Assembly: GCA_021737975.1 (NCBI GenBank)
Contig: JAIPCZ010000002.1
Location: forward strand, 1 to 64,000
Source of the DNA: Polaromonas sp.
GTDB taxonomy: Bacteria > Pseudomonadota > Gammaproteobacteria > Burkholderiales > Burkholderiaceae_C
DNA length: 64,000 nucleotides
Direction: 5' to 3'
Shown: one piece after another, positions 9,532 through 19,500 of the stretch
Numbering within the stretch: position 1 is the stretch's first letter
How the letters are laid out: the number at the start of each line of letters is the position of its first letter
Notes under the pieces: generated by a model
Told to the model about the DNA's origin: nothing
Database searches by the model: none
The model's input: only the letters and a program-made list of their open reading frames with translations
Position numbers and translations under genes: made by a program

Positions 9532-12258
9532 CTACCCGTCTGTGGGCCGCAAGAACACGCCGGCGTTCGTGGTCGCACGCCACGCCGCATCGGGCCGCCA
9601 GTTGACTGACCAGGCTGGCAACTGGTCTGGCGGCATGGGCCGGGCAATGCCGTAGCCTTGCGCCAGTTCGCAACCCAGTCGCAGCAGCGCGGTGCCATGC
9701 GCCACGGTCTCAACGCCTTCGGCGATGACCTCGCGTTGGAAGGCGGCCGCCAGACCAATGATGCCCTGCAATATGGCCAGGTCGTCGGGATCGTCGAGCA
9801 TGTCGCGCACAAAGCTTTGGTCGATCTTGAGCAGCGCCACGCGCAGGCGCTTGAGGTAGGTGAGCGAGGAGTAGCCGGTGCCAAAATCGTCCAGCGCAAA
9901 CTTCACGCCAATGCCGGCGCAGTCGTCAATCACCTGCGCCACCTGCACAATGTCATTGAGCGCGCTGGTCTCCAGCACCTCCAGCTCAATGCGGCCCGGC
10001 TGCACTTGCGGGTGTTTTGCCAGGATGGCCTGCAGGCGCTCCACAAAGTCACCTTGCTGCAGTTGGCTCGCACCGATGTTGACACTGACGGGCAAGTCCA
10101 GCCCGGCGGCCTGCCACACCTCCATTTGATGCAAGGCGGAGTCAAGCACCCATTCGCCCAGGTCAACGGCCAGCGGATGGTCTTCGATCACCGGCAGGAA
10201 GGCCGCCGGCAACAACAAACCTTTTTCCGGGTGCTGCCAGCGGATCAGGGCCTCGGCACCTATCACCTTGCCACTGCGCATATTGACCTTGGGCTGGTAG
10301 TGCAGCACAAACTCGCTGTGCTCCATTGCCAGGCGCATGCGCTCCAGGCTTTCATGGTGGTCGCGGATGCTGCTGTCCTGTGCGGCATCAAACACGCAGT
10401 AGCGGTTCTTGCCCGCCACCTTGGCCTGGTACATGGCCTGGTCGGCCTGGCGCAGGAGTTGGTCGGCTTCGATGTCATGCGCCTGCGGGTAGAAGGTGAC
10501 GCCCAGGCTGGCCGAAATTTGCAAGCTAAGGTCGTCCACCTGCACCGGCAGCGCGGCAGCCGCCAGCAGCCGGTTAAGCAGCGGCACGCTGGCCGAGCTG
10601 TCGTCGAGGTCGGTGAGCACCGCCACAAACTCGTCGCCGCCTATGCGGGCCAGGGTGTCGCTCTCGCGCAGCGCCTCTTTCATGCGCTTGGCCAGCGCGA
10701 TGAGCACTTGGTCGCCGGTCTCATGGCCGTGGTGGTCGTTGATGGCCTTGAAGCCATCGAGGTCGAGGTAGGCCACCGCCAGTTGTTTCTTGCGGCGCTG
10801 CGCCTGCAGCATCGCCTGCTGCATGCGGTCAGCGAGCAAAGCGCGGTTGGGCAGGTGCGTCAGCACATCAAAGTGGGCGATACGCTCCAACTGCCTTTCA
10901 TGCGCCTTGCGCTCGGTGACGTCTCGGCAGATCATGATAAAGCGCTGGTCGGGCTTGGCACCCGCATGCAGGGGTGCCACGGAGAGTTCAAACCAGTGTT
11001 CGCCGTCTGGCAAGGCGAGCCGGTAAGTCACCCCATTGGAAAAGCCGTTTTGCGCGGCCTCGTCGATGGCGTGGTGACAGGCGCCAGCGGCATCGGGCGG
11101 CAAAAAATCAACCATCCGTTTGCCCATAAAGACCTCGGGCGGGGCCGCTAGCAGATCGCTGCGATGGCTGTGGTAGCTGGCGATTCTACCCTCAGCGTCC
11201 ACTTCAAACAGCAGGTCGGGCAAGGCATCCAACGTGGCTTGCAACTGACGGTGCACCGCCTCGCTGGCCATCTGAGCGTGTTTGCGTTCGCTGATGTCAT
11301 CGACCATGGCCACCACGTAATCGACGCTGCCATCCTGCTTGCGCACACAGCTGATGGACAAGCTCGTGTACACCAGGTGGCCATCTTTGTGGATGAAGCG
11401 CTTGTCCAGGGTGTAGCTGCTGATTTCGCCGCTCAACAAGCGGCTGAACTGCGCCAGGTCGGGCGCCAAGTCTTCGGGGTAGGTCAGATTTGTCCAGGTC
11501 ATGCGGGTCAGTTCGTCCCGCGAGTATCCCAGGGTCGCGCAGAGTGCATCGTTGACCTCGATCCAGCCTTTTTCCGGGCTGGTGATGGCGAGGCCGACGA
11601 TGGAATGGTCGAAGTAAGCGTGAAAGCGCTCCATGCTGGCGGCTTCCGCGGCAGTCAACGCATGTTGCGCCGAGGACAAAGCCTGCTGGTCAATCAGCTG
11701 CTGTTCGTGATTGCGAAAAATCAGGCACAGCAACATGGTGGCGAGTGGGTAAAGCAGCAGGATCACCCACCAAGCCTGCTCAATGAAGGCATAACCGGCC
11801 CGATTCGGGATCCGTGTGAATAATGCCAACTGGACCACTTGAACCACCAGGCCCAGCGCCAGATAGTGAGTCGGTTGTGGAGAGATTCTGTGGCGCAGCC
11901 ACCATTGCCGTGCCAGCACCCCCAGCAAAGCCGACTGCAGGGCGACCATGACGCCGACGGTCGCACCGCCGCCGCCCAATTGGTAGCGATAAAGGGCCGC
12001 CATGACAGCGGCAATCAGCGCGGCCACACCCCCACCCACCACGCCGACCACGGACAGCACAATCGTACGGCCGTCAAAAAGCACACCGGGTGAAAAGATC
12101 AAGGGATTCGCCATGCCCAGCATGGCTACGCCGCCAAACAGCAGCCCGAGCAGCACCTGCCGATTCAGCGGATTCCTGTGAAAACGCGAAGTCACGATCT
12201 GCCCCGCAGCCACCAGGGCGACCAGAAAGGCGATGTTATTGATCAGGGAGAGGATCAT
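9532..12258 (-). CDS. GGDEF-EAL protein with 5TM sensor and two PAS domains
   Basis: A 908-residue membrane c-di-GMP enzyme. About residues 1-190 form five to six hydrophobic helices resembling the 5TM receptor region of LytS/YhcK-type sensors. Two PAS domains follow (about 205-330 and 335-455). A GGDEF domain has an intact ARIGGDEFVAVL and a preceding RESD I-site. The EAL domain retains the residues expected for phosphodiesterase activity: EALIRW, SVNIGASQ, ELEVLETS, DDFGTGYSSL, LLKIDQSF, AEGVET and QGYGIARPMP. Both activities look possible. It lies convergent to metH and on the opposite strand from most neighbours. The signal is unknown. Confidence 0.92.
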   Translation of the reverse strand: MILSLINNIAFLVALVAAGQIVTSRFHRNPLNRQVLLGLLFGGVAMLGMANPLIFSPGVLFDGRTIVLSVVGVVGGGVAALIAAVMAALYRYQLGGGGATVGVMVALQSALLGVLARQWWLRHRISPQPTHYLALGLVVQVVQLALFTRIPNRAGYAFIEQAWWVILLLYPLATMLLCLIFRNHEQQLIDQQALSSAQHALTAAEAASMERFHAYFDHSIVGLAITSPEKGWIEVNDALCATLGYSRDELTRMTWTNLTYPEDLAPDLAQFSRLLSGEISSYTLDKRFIHKDGHLVYTSLSISCVRKQDGSVDYVVAMVDDISERKHAQMASEAVHRQLQATLDALPDLLFEVDAEGRIASYHSHRSDLLAAPPEVFMGKRMVDFLPPDAAGACHHAIDEAAQNGFSNGVTYRLALPDGEHWFELSVAPLHAGAKPDQRFIMICRDVTERKAHERQLERIAHFDVLTHLPNRALLADRMQQAMLQAQRRKKQLAVAYLDLDGFKAINDHHGHETGDQVLIALAKRMKEALRESDTLARIGGDEFVAVLTDLDDSSASVPLLNRLLAAAALPVQVDDLSLQISASLGVTFYPQAHDIEADQLLRQADQAMYQAKVAGKNRYCVFDAAQDSSIRDHHESLERMRLAMEHSEFVLHYQPKVNMRSGKVIGAEALIRWQHPEKGLLLPAAFLPVIEDHPLAVDLGEWVLDSALHQMEVWQAAGLDLPVSVNIGASQLQQGDFVERLQAILAKHPQVQPGRIELEVLETSALNDIVQVAQVIDDCAGIGVKFALDDFGTGYSSLTYLKRLRVALLKIDQSFVRDMLDDPDDLAILQGIIGLAAAFQREVIAEGVETVAHGTALLRLGCELAQGYGIARPMPPDQLPAWSVNWRPDAAWRATTNAGVFLRPTDG

Positions 12259-12726
12259 GCGCCGGCGTCAAAGTCAGAGTGCGACAAGCATTTATGTTGC
12301 GACTAGGTATTGTTCAAAGGTACGGCAATGTTAATCGAGTGTGGACGCGCGTGACCGCATGGAGGTCCTTCACATCGCTCAAGACGCCATTTTTCGGCTT
12401 GAGTGCGACACCCTCGGTCGCGTCCACGGGCACATCACCGTCTGCCCTCAGCGCAGGCACGCGCGCCGGTGATCGTTTACTTCCAATGCCGGCTCCCCAG
12501 GAGGCATATGACTCCACGCTACTACAGCCTTGGGTCTACCGGAGCCGGCCAACATTTTTTGGAGCCGACTGTCAAAATCGAACATCTAGTCTGGAGAAAG
12601 TCCTGTCCCTGCCATACAGCGTCAAGAGTCCGTGGGTTTTTGGCCGTGGTTGAATCCAAGGCACATTGCTGTTCTTCTGACGGTTCAACTGCGCGTTCCA
12701 AAGTAGTCCGTCAGCAGTCTCACTGT
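12259..12726. other. Non-coding stretch of uncertain origin
   Basis: 468 bp between the GGDEF-EAL gene and the decarboxylase gene. Short reading frames on both strands (for example 12279-12653 plus and 12314-12517 minus) show no recognised domain and no ribosome-binding site. No inverted-repeat ends or transposase fragment were identified. With the ABC remnant on the other side of the decarboxylase gene, this looks like decayed sequence around an acquired gene. Confidence 0.4.
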
Positions 12727-14190
12727 CTAGGTCAAGTTGAGCGCCAGCTCTTGACCGATGCGCAGCACGTCATTTAATAGTGCTCGGGCCTGTTCATGGC
12801 TGGTGCGCGCTCCAACAAAACAAGGGCGCAATGCTAATTTGCCGTTTACCAAAGTAGTGCTCGGCATGTTCTGATTTTCTCGAATCAATCTGCGGTGCAG
12901 CTGCCGGTTAAATGCATCGAGGTCGGTAACACCCGGAGCTACATATCGAAAGCAGCATATTGAAAGGGTTGGTTCAAGCAGAAGTTCAAGATTGGGATGT
13001 TCCCTGGCCGCTTTTGCGATAAAGGTAGCCATATCGTTATGCCGCCTCATCCGCTGGGCCATTCCCTCAACGCCAATCTCACGGATCATGGCCCACACCA
13101 CCACACCCCGACATGGGGAACTCAATTCAACACCGAAATCGTAGTAAGGCACACCAAAATCATCGAGTGAGTGCTCGATTGTCGGGGCTGAATCTGTGGT
13201 CTGCTCTATGGCTCCTTCAAGGTAATCAGCAGGCTCTTGGGTAAATGCCCGGAACAACAGCTGACGATCACGCACGAAAGTGGCCGCGACACCCACAGCA
13301 GCCCCCAACCACTTGTGCGGATCCACGATGACTGAGTCCGCCATCTCAAGACCGTCATACAGATGACGGATGCGTTCATCCAGAATTCCTGGCAGGCCAT
13401 AAGCGCCGTCAACGTGAAACCAAATTCCGTATTCCTTTGCAATTTCCCCGATTTCATTGAGCGGGTCGATCGCGCCAGTATTGGTGGTGCCAGCGCAGGC
13501 AACAATGGCCATTTGCACTATTCCGCAGTCCCTGTCTTTTTCAATGGCTGCACGCAACGCATCCACCCGCATTCGGCCTTGGCTGTCACAAGCGATGTCC
13601 TGTATCGCACGACGTCCAATTCCGAGGACACCGGCAGATCGTTGAATCGTGTGATGCGACTCGGCGCTTGCGTAAATGTGGACTGGCTTTGTAACACCAT
13701 GGGCACCTGCGTCATGCCCCAATTTTTCAAAGGCGTGCTGTCTGGCAGCACCCAATGCAAGCAGGTTTGCCACAGACCCCCCGCTGCTGTAGACACCTTG
13801 CATGTGTCCGATCTGACACATGGTGGCCAACCAGCGCAGTGACACGTCTTCAAGAAGATTGAACGAGGTAATCCCGTAGCGCTGAGGTGATGCGATGCTG
13901 GCTGCCGTGCTGGCCAAAACCGATGCACTTGTGGCGCCGGTTGTGATGAAGGAAGTAAAGCCCGGCTTTGGTATCGGAGAGCCGTTGGGAATGACCTGCT
14001 TTAACAAGTCTTCTACGACTTGATCAATACCCACACCATGTTGTGGCAAAGAAACGTCCAGATATTCCCGCCAATTTGCGTCTGGGCGCACGGCATCCGG
14101 GTGTTCAAATCTTAAAAACTGGTCTAGCCCTCCTCCAATTTGGGAGATCAGCTTTTGGATGTTGTTTGTTTCGGCGAGATCGGGTTGCAT
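12727..14190 (-). CDS. Group II PLP-dependent amino-acid decarboxylase (aromatic-amino-acid / GAD-like)
   Basis: About 487 residues of the pyridoxal-dependent decarboxylase family. Landmarks: a GFTSFITTGATSASVLAST-like N-terminal segment, YSSGGSVANLLALGAAR, the cofactor-stacking His in SAESHHT, FHVDGAYG with the PLP-binding Asp, and the Schiff-base Lys in VDPHKWLGAAVG (about residue 293). The substrate is not predictable; tyrosine, tryptophan, diaminobutyrate and glutamate are all possible in this family. The ATG at 14190 is chosen because GGAGG lies just ahead of it (ATGGAGGTAAAAATG); the upstream ATG at 14202 would put this SD inside the gene. Flanking sequence is decayed, suggesting acquisition. 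Confidence 0.88.
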   Translation of the reverse strand: MQPDLAETNNIQKLISQIGGGLDQFLRFEHPDAVRPDANWREYLDVSLPQHGVGIDQVVEDLLKQVIPNGSPIPKPGFTSFITTGATSASVLASTAASIASPQRYGITSFNLLEDVSLRWLATMCQIGHMQGVYSSGGSVANLLALGAARQHAFEKLGHDAGAHGVTKPVHIYASAESHHTIQRSAGVLGIGRRAIQDIACDSQGRMRVDALRAAIEKDRDCGIVQMAIVACAGTTNTGAIDPLNEIGEIAKEYGIWFHVDGAYGLPGILDERIRHLYDGLEMADSVIVDPHKWLGAAVGVAATFVRDRQLLFRAFTQEPADYLEGAIEQTTDSAPTIEHSLDDFGVPYYDFGVELSSPCRGVVVWAMIREIGVEGMAQRMRRHNDMATFIAKAAREHPNLELLLEPTLSICCFRYVAPGVTDLDAFNRQLHRRLIRENQNMPSTTLVNGKLALRPCFVGARTSHEQARALLNDVLRIGQELALNLT

Positions 14191-14324
14191 TTTTACCTCC
14201 AAAACAGGTCAACGGGATTTATGGCTTGTACGGACCACACCCAAACGGCGACTGCCACCAAATGTACTGGAACACGCACCAACCTGAGGGTTGTCATCAT
14301 AGAGTTCTGCCAGCGCATAGCTTT

Positions 14325-14732
14325 TCACAATGCAGTCACTGGCGACGGACTCCTGCCCTTGCGGACCTGCCCCACGAAAAACGGTCCGAACGGCAGCCAC
14401 GGCTCTAAATCGGTATTTAAACACTGCATCCATGGCGCTTGATGGTCGGCGATCACAAACGCCCGGCGCGGATGGTGGGCCGCATCGGTCGCTACCTCAT
14501 GCAAAAAGTTGACGGAAGGCCGGTCCAGCGCGGAAAAGGGTTCGTCCAGCAGGGTCAGTGCTGCGCCACTTGCCAAAACTGCGGCCGGCAGCACTTTGCG
14601 CCTGGTGCCGCTCAAGAGCATGTGCAGGGACTTGCCCACATGCTCCTGCGATGAAAAACCCGCCACCAGGTCGACCAGGTCCGTCGTGGTGAAGTCCGGA
14701 TACAGCGTTTCTACCGCACTAAAAAATGGTTC
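14325..14732 (-). pseudogene. ABC transporter ATPase remnant (C-terminal half only)
   Basis: An open frame from a TAG at 14733-14735 down to 14325 encodes the second half of an ABC ATPase: LYPDFTTTDL, a signature-like LSGTRRKVLPAAVL, Walker B LTLLDEPFSALDRPS and an H-loop-like VIADHQ. The Walker A region and everything before it are missing; the frame is cut by a stop just 50 bp from the start of the divergent oxidoreductase gene. No partner permease is present. This is a deletion remnant rather than a functional transporter subunit. The 120 bp between it and the decarboxylase gene contain nothing recognisable. Confidence 0.6.
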
Positions 14733-14783
14733 CTACAATGTTTGCCGGCTTCATCGTCAGGCAAACAAGCAAAGGCACACGTC

Positions 14784-15794
14784 ATGAAAAAAGTCAATTG
14801 GGGTATTTTGAGCACCGCCAAAATCGGGCGTGAAAAGGTCATCCCGGCCATGCAAAAAGGCCAATGGAGCCACATTGGTGCCATCGCCTCACGCTCGCTG
14901 GCGCAGGCGCAAAAGGTCGCTGATGAAATGGGTATCGCCAAGGCCTACGGTTCGTACGACGAACTGTTTGCCGACCCCGACATCGAGGCCATCTACAACC
15001 CGCTGCCCAATGACCAGCATGTGTCCCTGACACTGGCTGCCGCCCGTGCCGGCAAACATGTGCTGTGTGAAAAACCCTTTGCCATGAACGCGCATGAGGC
15101 CGAGGCACTGCGCGAAGTCGCGGGCAAGGTGCACATCATGGAGGCTTTCATGGTTCGCTTTCACCCGCAGTGGCTGCGCGCACGCGCGCTGGTGCGCAGC
15201 GGCGCCTTGGGTGAGTTGCGCACGGTGCAGGTGTTTTTTTCGTACTTCAACCGCCAGCCCGACAACATCCGAAACCGGCCGGAAGTCGGTGGCGGCGCGT
15301 TGTATGACATTGGCTGCTACGCCGTGGTGGCCGGTCGCTTTTTGTTTGAAACCGAGCCGCTGCGCGTGGTGGCCCTGCTCGACCGGGACCCGGATTTTCA
15401 GACCGATCGCACCGTGACGGCCATCGTGGACTTTGGCGGCGGACGCCGGCTTGACTTCACGGTGTCGACCCAATCGGTGCCTTACCAGCGGGTGCAGGCC
15501 TTCGGCACCAGGCAGCGCCTGGAACTTGAGATTCCGTTCAACGCACCGCTCGGTGGCGCCACCCGGCTTTTTGTGGACGATGCCAGCGCCCCCGGCGGTG
15601 CCTCCGCGGTGCCCGAGACCCTGGCCCCCTGCAACATGTACACCCTGCAGGGCGATGCCTTTTCGCAAGCGGTGCGCGGGGAGATTCCACTGCCTTACGG
15701 CGTGGAAGACGCCATCTGCAACATGCGCATCCTGGATGCGCTGTTCAAGTCCGGCCAGACCGGGCAATGGGAAGCCGTTGGACAAGCAGGCTGA
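14784..15794 (+). CDS. Gfo/Idh/MocA-family NAD(P)-dependent oxidoreductase
   Basis: A 336-residue two-domain dehydrogenase. The N-terminal Rossmann fold starts MKKVNWGILSTAKIGREKV. The family lysine motif is CEKPFAMNAHEA, and MEAFMVRFHPQW is the conserved second-domain element, followed by GGGALYDIGCYAV. Members oxidise or reduce sugars, inositols or dihydrodiols; the FMVRFHPQW form resembles the dimeric dihydrodiol/D-xylose dehydrogenase subgroup. ATG 14784 gives the conserved start. It appears to be a single-gene unit, transcribed away from the ABC remnant. The substrate remains undetermined. Confidence 0.88.
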   Translation: MKKVNWGILSTAKIGREKVIPAMQKGQWSHIGAIASRSLAQAQKVADEMGIAKAYGSYDELFADPDIEAIYNPLPNDQHVSLTLAAARAGKHVLCEKPFAMNAHEAEALREVAGKVHIMEAFMVRFHPQWLRARALVRSGALGELRTVQVFFSYFNRQPDNIRNRPEVGGGALYDIGCYAVVAGRFLFETEPLRVVALLDRDPDFQTDRTVTAIVDFGGGRRLDFTVSTQSVPYQRVQAFGTRQRLELEIPFNAPLGGATRLFVDDASAPGGASAVPETLAPCNMYTLQGDAFSQAVRGEIPLPYGVEDAICNMRILDALFKSGQTGQWEAVGQAG

Positions 15795-15822
15795 CGGGCT
15801 GCTGCGGGCGCGGGTAGTTTTC

Positions 15823-15828
15823 TACAAT
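15823..15828 (+). promoter_or_regulatory. Possible -10 box upstream of the antiporter gene
   Basis: TACAAT in TTTTCTACAATACG, 110 bp before the ATG at 15938. No consensus -35 is present. The leader that would result contains GCCGCC-a-GGCGGC (near 15890) and other GC-rich pairing. It was compared by eye with the manganese-sensing yybP-ykoY consensus, and the conserved GGGGAGUAG element was not found. Confidence 0.3.
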
Positions 15829-15937
15829 ACGCGATAACCTTGATTTACACCTGCGGGCGGGCGCGACGATGCCCTGGGTGCTGCCGCCAGGCGGCCTGGG
15901 GGGCTGACTGACTCCTGCCAAAACCGAGCTTCTTCTC

Positions 15938-17038
15938 ATGACTATTCTGATGTTTTTTGCGGGCCTGTTGGCCCTGATTCTGGGTGCCGACCTGCTGGTG
16001 CGCGGCGCGTCAAAACTGGCGCTGTCGCTGGGCATTTCCCCGCTGGTGGTGGGCCTGACCGTGGTCGCGTTTGGCACCAGCGCGCCCGAAGTGGCGGTGG
16101 GTATTGGCGCGGTGCTGGACGGCAAAACCGACCTGGCGCTGGGCAATGCGATTGGCAGCAACATCTTCAACGTGCTGTTCATCCTGGGGGTGTCGGCCTT
16201 GATCACCCCGCTGATCGTCAACATCCAGCTGATCCGGCAAGAGGTGCCGATCATGCTGGGCGCAAGCTTGCTGCTGCTGTTGTTTTCGCTTGACGGGCGC
16301 TTGGGTCTGTCTGACGGTGTGATTTTGCTGAGCCTGATGGTGGTTTACACCGGCTTTTTGGTGTGGCAGTCGCGACGCGAGGGCCAGGCAGCGCAGGACG
16401 AGTACGCCGCTGAATTCGTGCCGCCAAAAGCCGGAACGTGGCTGGACCGGATGCCCGCACAGCTGTTGTTGATTGGCGCCGGCCTGCTGCTGCTGGTGCT
16501 TGGCTCCGGCTGGCTGGTGCAGGCCTCGGTGGTGTTTGCCAAGGCGCTGGGCGTGAGTGACCTGGTGATTGGCCTGACCATCGTGGCCGCGGGCACCTCC
16601 ATGCCCGAAGTCGCCACCTCGGTCATGGCAGCCATCAAGGGGGAGCGCGACATCGCCGTGGGCAACGTGGTGGGGAGCAACACCTTCAATATTTTGGGCA
16701 GTCTGGGCATTGCCAGCGTGGTGGGCGTGGCAACAGGCAGCCCCGGCCTTGACGTTCCGGCCTCTGCGATCAACTTCGACCTCTGGGTGATGAGTGCGGT
16801 CGCGCTGGCCTGCGTGCCCGTGTTCATGACCGGTCGCGAAATTGCCCGCTGGGAAGGTGTTGTGTTTTTGGGCTACTACGTGGCTTACGTCGCTTATCTG
16901 GTGCTGGCCGCCCAAAAACATGACGCGCTTGGCGCTTTCTCTGGCGTCATGCTGAGTTTTGTGCTGCCATTGACCGTGGTCACACTGGTGGCGACAGGGC
17001 TGCGAAAGCCCCCTGCCGCAGGCCCTGGTGCCAGATGA
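15938..17038 (+). CDS. Calcium/sodium antiporter, CaCA family (YrbG-like)
   Basis: A 366-residue inner-membrane cation exchanger with two homologous halves of about five helices. Each alpha-repeat is visible: LVVGLTVVAFGTSAPEVAVG followed by GNAIGSNIFNVLFILG in the first half, and LVIGLTIVAAGTSMPEVATS followed by GNVVGSNTFNILGSLG in the second. These Glu- and Asn-containing motifs form the Ca2+/Na+ site. The length is slightly above E. coli YrbG (about 325 residues) because of the linker and C-terminal tail. It is a stand-alone gene, convergent with icd. Confidence 0.92.
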   Translation: MTILMFFAGLLALILGADLLVRGASKLALSLGISPLVVGLTVVAFGTSAPEVAVGIGAVLDGKTDLALGNAIGSNIFNVLFILGVSALITPLIVNIQLIRQEVPIMLGASLLLLLFSLDGRLGLSDGVILLSLMVVYTGFLVWQSRREGQAAQDEYAAEFVPPKAGTWLDRMPAQLLLIGAGLLLLVLGSGWLVQASVVFAKALGVSDLVIGLTIVAAGTSMPEVATSVMAAIKGERDIAVGNVVGSNTFNILGSLGIASVVGVATGSPGLDVPASAINFDLWVMSAVALACVPVFMTGREIARWEGVVFLGYYVAYVAYLVLAAQKHDALGAFSGVMLSFVLPLTVVTLVATGLRKPPAAGPGAR

Positions 17039-17067
17039 GTTCCCAGTCTGGATCTTGAGGCTGGCCC

Positions 17068-17088
17068 TGGCGTGGCTTTTCCACGCCA
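17068..17088. terminator. Hairpin between convergent antiporter and icd genes
   Basis: TGGCGTGG (17068-17075) and CCACGCCA (17081-17088) are perfectly complementary around a CTTTT loop, in the 66-bp gap between two convergent genes. There is no clear U-tract, so it may act as a bidirectional transcript-end barrier rather than a classic intrinsic terminator. Confidence 0.5.
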
Positions 17089-17104
17089 AGGCAGCAAACC
17101 GGGG

Positions 17105-19336
17105 TCAGGCCCGCGCGGCTTTTAGCGCGGCATTAAACGTGGCGCTTGGGCGCATGACGGCCTTGACCTTGGCAGCATCGGCCAGGTAATAACCGCCAAT
17201 GTCCACCAGCTGGCCCTGCACCGCCTTGAATTCGGCGGTGATTTGCGCCTCGTTGTCGGTCAGTGCCTTCGCCAGCGGCGCGAAATGCGCTTGCAGCTCT
17301 GTGTCGTCGGTTTGCGCCGCCAGCGCCTGCGCCCAGTACATGGACAGGTAGAACTGACTGCCGCGGTTGTCGAGTTCACCGGTGCGGGTGGACGGCGACT
17401 TGCGGTTGTCCAGCAACTTGCCGGTGGCGTCATCTAGCGTTTTGGCCAAAATGGTGGCTTTTTTGTTGCCGGTCTTGAGCCCCAGATCTTCCAGCGACAC
17501 GGCGAGCGCGAGGAATTCGCCCAGCGAATCCCAGCGCAGGTGGTTTTCTTCCACCAGTTGCTTGACATGTTTGGGCGCCGAACCGCCGGCGCCGGTTTCG
17601 TACATGCCGCCACCCGCCATCAGCGGCACGATGGACAGCATCTTGGCGCTGGTGCCGAGTTCCATGATCGGGAACAGGTCGGTCAGGTAGTCGCGCAGGA
17701 TGTTGCCGGTGACCGAAATGGTGTCCATGCCGCGGATGACGCGCTCCAGCGTGTAGCGCATGGCGCGCATCTGGGACATGTGCTGGATGTCCAGGCCCGT
17801 GGTGTCATGGTCCTTGAGGTAGAGCTCGACCTTTTTGATCAGCTCGTTCTCATGCGCGCGGTACGGGTCCAGCCAGAAGATGGCCGGCATGCCGGAATTG
17901 CGGGCGCGGGTGACGGCGAGCTTGACCCAGTCGCGGATCGGCGCGTCCTTGACCTGGCACATGCGCCAGATGTCGCCCTCCTCAACGTTCTGCGACAGCA
18001 GCACTTCCCCGGTGGCAATGTCGACGATGTTGGCCACGCCGGCTTCTGACACCTCGAAGGTCTTGTCGTGTGAACCGTATTCTTCGGCCTGCTGCGCCAT
18101 CAGGCCGACATTGGGCACGGTGCCCATGGTGACCGGGTCAAAGTTGCCGTTGGTCTTGCAGAAGTTGATCATCTCCTGGTAAATACGGGCAAAGGTGCTC
18201 TCGGGCATCACGGCCTTGGTGTCTTTGGGGCGGCCATCGGCCCCCCACATCTTGCCGCCAATACGGATCATGGCGGGCATGGAGGCATCCACAATCACAT
18301 CGCTGGGCGAGTGGAAGTTGGAGATGCCCTTGGCCGAATCGACCATGGCCAACTCGGGGCGGTGCTCGTGACAGGCGTGCAAGTCGCGCTCCACTTCTTC
18401 GCGCAGGGAGGTGGGCAGGTTGGCAATCTTGTCGTAAAGATTGGACATGCCGTTGTTCACATTGACACCCAGTTCCCGGAACAGCTTGGCGTGTTTGGTG
18501 AACGCATCCTTGTAAAAAATACGCACGCAGTGGCCGAACACGATCGGGTGCGAGACCTTCATCATGGTGGCCTTGACGTGCAGCGAGAACATCACGCCGG
18601 TTTGACGGCAATCTTCCAGTTGGTCTTCGTAAAACTCGCACAGCGCCTTTTTGCTCATGAACATGCTGTCGATGATCTCGCCCGCCAGCAGCTTGGTCAG
18701 GGGTTTGAGCACCGTGGTCTTGCCGCTTCGGCCGATCAGTTCCATGCGCACATCGCGCGCCTTGTCGAGCGTCATGGACTTCTCGCCATGGTAAAAGTCG
18801 CCCTTGGTCATGTGCGCCACGTGGGTGCGCGACGCCATGCTCCACTTGCCCATGGAATGCGGGTTCTTGCGCGCGTAGTTCTTGACGGCGTTGGGGGCGC
18901 GGCGGTCAGAATTGCCTTCGCGCAGCACCGGGTTGACCGAGCTGCCCAGGCACTTGGAGTAGCGGGTCTTGATCGCCTTTTCCTCTTCGGTCTTGGGCGC
19001 TTCAGGAAAATCGGGAATCTTGAAGCCGCGCGCCTGCAACTCCTTGATGGCTGCGGTCAACTGCGGCACGGAAGCGCTGATGTTCGGCAGCTTGATGATG
19101 TTGGTCTCTGGCAGCAGTGTCAGGCGACCCAGCTCGGCCAGGGTGTTCGGCACTTTTTGCGCATCCGTCAGGTATTCGGGGAATTCGGCCAGGATACGGG
19201 CCGACACTGAGATGTCACTTTTCTCGATCTCGATGCCTGCCGGCGCCGTGAAAGTGCGGATGACAGGAAGAAAGGAGCACGTCGCGAGCAGAGGGGCCTC
19301 GTCGGTGAGCGTGTAGATGATTTTTGAATTTGCCAT
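17105..19336 (-). CDS. icd: NADP-dependent isocitrate dehydrogenase, monomeric type
   Basis: A 743-residue protein of the monomeric IDH family (IDH-II type, about 740 aa). It oxidises isocitrate to 2-oxoglutarate with NADP+ in the TCA cycle. It matches along its length: [19 protein letters not shown] at the N-terminus, [19 protein letters not shown], the [10 protein letters not shown] segment, [20 protein letters not shown], and [21 protein letters not shown]. It is transcribed divergently from the second metH half, with about 160 bp before the riboswitch. A TATAGT in the divergent region on the minus strand may be its -10 box. Confidence 0.96.
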   Translation of the reverse strand: MANSKIIYTLTDEAPLLATCSFLPVIRTFTAPAGIEIEKSDISVSARILAEFPEYLTDAQKVPNTLAELGRLTLLPETNIIKLPNISASVPQLTAAIKELQARGFKIPDFPEAPKTEEEKAIKTRYSKCLGSSVNPVLREGNSDRRAPNAVKNYARKNPHSMGKWSMASRTHVAHMTKGDFYHGEKSMTLDKARDVRMELIGRSGKTTVLKPLTKLLAGEIIDSMFMSKKALCEFYEDQLEDCRQTGVMFSLHVKATMMKVSHPIVFGHCVRIFYKDAFTKHAKLFRELGVNVNNGMSNLYDKIANLPTSLREEVERDLHACHEHRPELAMVDSAKGISNFHSPSDVIVDASMPAMIRIGGKMWGADGRPKDTKAVMPESTFARIYQEMINFCKTNGNFDPVTMGTVPNVGLMAQQAEEYGSHDKTFEVSEAGVANIVDIATGEVLLSQNVEEGDIWRMCQVKDAPIRDWVKLAVTRARNSGMPAIFWLDPYRAHENELIKKVELYLKDHDTTGLDIQHMSQMRAMRYTLERVIRGMDTISVTGNILRDYLTDLFPIMELGTSAKMLSIVPLMAGGGMYETGAGGSAPKHVKQLVEENHLRWDSLGEFLALAVSLEDLGLKTGNKKATILAKTLDDATGKLLDNRKSPSTRTGELDNRGSQFYLSMYWAQALAAQTDDTELQAHFAPLAKALTDNEAQITAEFKAVQGQLVDIGGYYLADAAKVKAVMRPSATFNAALKAARA

Positions 19337-19487
19337 GGGTGTCCTCTTGCTTATGTGAGTTGATTTGCCGCAATACTATAGAGCGAATCGCTGTCGCGAA
19401 CCTTATGGTGGATCTACTTTTTGCAAGATGAAATGCATTCGGGCCGCAAAATCGCCCGCATGGCAGGCCAATCCAACACAAAACACC

Positions 19488-19493
19488 TAAAAT
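19488..19493 (+). promoter_or_regulatory. Possible -10 box for the riboswitch-metH transcript
   Basis: TAAAAT ends seven bases before the first paired base of the SAH aptamer (about 19501), the right distance for transcription to start at the aptamer's 5' edge. A matching -35 was not convincing. Confidence 0.35.
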
Positions 19494-19500
19494 CAGGGGT

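Noticed and set aside
12279-12653. 124-codon plus-strand frame as a gene
   Set aside because: No domain, no ribosome-binding site, and Ser/Arg/Pro-rich composition typical of a chance frame.
15840-15937. Manganese (yybP-ykoY) riboswitch before the Ca/Na antiporter
   Set aside because: The conserved loop sequences were not found; only ordinary GC-rich hairpins are present.
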